From Clostridiales bacterium (GTDB lineage Bacteria > Bacillota > Clostridia > Oscillospirales > Oscillospiraceae): a DNA stretch of 64,000 nt. Both the position numbers and the translations under genes were made by a program. Below the pieces are notes generated by a model. It searched no databases. It was not told the origin of the DNA and saw only the letters and a program-made list of their open reading frames with translations. The DNA lies in contig SFLE01000001.1 of the NCBI GenBank assembly GCA_004553495.1, positions 1 through 64,000 on the forward strand, read 5' to 3'. Below are positions 62,686-64,000 of the stretch, piece after piece; within the stretch, counting starts at the first letter, position 1; each line of letters starts with the position of its first letter.

Positions 62686-63891
62686 CTATTTCAGTCTTCT
62701 TATTATCGACAGTCTGCCGCACGGTGCGGGCAGCTTCATTTTAAACTTCATCATGGCGTGCGGCGTTGAAGTTATCTCCTCGCCATCGACATTTTCCATA
62801 TACCCCGCCGTGAACGGCACGGGCTCTGAATCATTTGTCATGAGCTCAAGCTTATCGCCCCTGCAGAACCTGTTGCGCTGTGTCAAAACGGCGTTGCCGT
62901 CTTTGTCGCATTCTTCAACGACCGCGCACACCTCCGCTTGCGAATAGTAGCTCGTTTCGGCATAATGCTGACCGGGGTCCCCGAAGTAAAAGCCGGTGCA
63001 GTACGGGCGGTGGCTGAGCTTATATACCTCGTCTATCCACACCTGCGGCAGAGGTTCTCCTGCTGCGGCGCAGTCGATAGCGTGGCGATATGCGTTCGTG
63101 ACAGCCGCGGCATAGTAGGCGGATTTCATCCTGCCCTCTATCTTGAAGCTCGTAACTCCGGCGGCTATGAGCTCGGGTATGTGCTCTATCATGCACATAT
63201 CGCGCGAGTTCAGTATATATGTCCCGTTATCCTCGGTTATATCAAAGTATTCGCCGGGGCGCTTTTCCTCAACGAGCCTGTATTTCCAGCGGCACGGCTG
63301 CGCGCAGGCACCGCGGTTTGCGTCTCTGCCCGTGAGATAGTTTGACAGCAGACAGCGTCCGGAGAACGAAACGCACATGGCTCCGTGAACGAACGCCTCG
63401 ATCTCAAGCTCCTTCGGTGTGTTCGCGCGGATCTCGAAAATATCCTTCATGGGAGTTTCGCGCGCAAGCACTACCCTGCTCGCGCCCATGCTGTAAAGCA
63501 CATTTGCCGTTGCGCTGTTTATAACGCCGAGCTGAGTGCTCACATGGCGCTGAACTGACGGCGCATAGCGTTCCGCCAGCTTCATAACGCCGAGGTCGGC
63601 AATTATAAACGCGTCTACCCCCGCGTTTTCAGCCTCGCGCAGAAAATCCGGCAGAGCCTTCAGCTCGTCCTCGCGCGGGAGGGTGTTGCAGGTGAGATGC
63701 ACCGCAGCGCCGTTTTCATGCGCAAGCGTGCACGCCTGTGCAAGCTCTTCCATCGAGAAATTGCCCGCCGAGGCACGCATTCCGAAGCGTTTTCCCGCCA
63801 GATACACGGCATCGGCACCGTAGTGGAGCGCCATTGCAAGGCGCTCCATGTCTCCTGCCGGTGCAAGCAGTTCCGGTTTTCTGTCAGTCAT
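62686..63891 (-). CDS. U32 family peptidase-like protein
   Basis: 401 residues. The family signature EAFVHGAMCVSFSGRCLLS is followed by RGACAQPCRWKY, with conserved cysteines. U32 proteins were named as collagenases, but well-studied bacterial members (TrhP, RlhA) act in RNA hydroxylation. Start overlaps the upstream reading frame by ATGA. In many Clostridia this gene follows mltG or an O-methyltransferase gene. Confidence 0.88.
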   Translation of the reverse strand: MTDRKPELLAPAGDMERLAMALHYGADAVYLAGKRFGMRASAGNFSMEELAQACTLAHENGAAVHLTCNTLPREDELKALPDFLREAENAGVDAFIIADLGVMKLAERYAPSVQRHVSTQLGVINSATANVLYSMGASRVVLARETPMKDIFEIRANTPKELEIEAFVHGAMCVSFSGRCLLSNYLTGRDANRGACAQPCRWKYRLVEEKRPGEYFDITEDNGTYILNSRDMCMIEHIPELIAAGVTSFKIEGRMKSAYYAAAVTNAYRHAIDCAAAGEPLPQVWIDEVYKLSHRPYCTGFYFGDPGQHYAETSYYSQAEVCAVVEECDKDGNAVLTQRNRFCRGDKLELMTNDSEPVPFTAGYMENVDGEEITSTPHAMMKFKMKLPAPCGRLSIIRRLK

Positions 63892-64000
63892 ACTTCTGAG
63901 TTGCTACAAAGGCGTTGAACGCGTCAGCAGAGGTAAAGAACTCGTGCGAGCCGGTCTCGGTGTTCAGCGCATAGTACATATAGCTCGTGCTGTCGGGTCT
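63888..64000 (-). CDS. C-terminal end of an upstream gene, perhaps mltG (partial)
   Basis: Only the last 36 or so codons are inside the window (ending TSADAFNAFVATQKYD). The phrase YMYYALNTETGSHEFF resembles the end of MltG/YceG endolytic transglycosylases (a YF-A-G-H-F pattern), and mltG is often near U32 genes in Firmicutes. Too little is visible for certainty. The stop overlaps the U32 start by ATGA. Confidence 0.5.

Overview
The window looks like chromosomal DNA of a Bacillota (Firmicutes) bacterium, most likely class Clostridia near Oscillospirales/Ruminococcaceae. Evidence: strong AGGAGG ribosome binding sites with many TTG and GTG starts, TTGACA/TATAAT promoters, intrinsic terminators, S-layer-homology (SLH) surface proteins, a SAM-I riboswitch in front of metK, a PyrR attenuator, RNase M5, AsnA, DUF4364 and the DUF421-DUF4363 pair. 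The organism assignment is inference from gene content; there is no rRNA here. The DNA is gene dense with moderate GC; most genes of the left third and right third lie on the minus strand, those in the middle on the plus strand.

Layout. 1-165: left end of a probable IS200/IS605-type insertion sequence running off the window, then tRNA-Thr. 613-8049: a tight minus-strand informational operon uvrB-polA-(metallopeptidase/phosphatase-like fusion)-rimI-tsaD-radC. 8148-13181: a 1677-residue secreted repeat protein with vWA and SLH domains. 13478-23067: a seven-gene, mostly overlapping operon that begins with a response regulator and a free Hpt protein, continues with an ICMT-like membrane methyltransferase, a GH3-family adenylating enzyme and a hybrid histidine kinase, and ends with an O-antigen polymerase/ligase-like membrane protein and an SLH-anchored lipase-like hydrolase. 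This is the strongest candidate for an undescribed system. 23247-25499: small acidic orphan protein, hypB, and a membrane-anchored solute-binding protein. 25730-31195: a 1821-residue SLH protein with four GLUG-type modules, next to an ECF sigma/anti-sigma pair (31317-32986).

33206-37828: plus-strand lipid and membrane genes (cdsA, diacylglycerol-kinase-like, YihY/BrkB, MATE exporter, small Zn-binding-like protein). 37912-39188: two tRNA-Ser genes and a DAHP synthase whose 3' end lies inside one of them. 39262-42133: SAM-I riboswitch, metK, a DUF1643 gene and a nitrilase-superfamily amidase. 42195-44321: PyrR-controlled pyrR-uraA. 44426-45116: tRNA-Gln and a decayed MATE gene. 45176-50335: mixed minus-strand housekeeping and small genes (AIM24-like, RNHCP, CAT-like, flavodoxin, uppP, asnA, DUF4364). 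50473-51261: uncharacterised cysteine-containing protein. 51291-54022: amino-sugar cluster nagB-glmM-hexapeptide acyltransferase. 54088-55144: DUF421-DUF4363. 55145-64000: minus-strand nrdR, rnmV, holA, comEC, hinT, alaS, a U32 peptidase and the end of a probable mltG.

No CRISPR array, rRNA operon, prophage or clear toxin-antitoxin or phage-defence locus was recognised. Functional names rest on motif recognition by eye; no database search was run.
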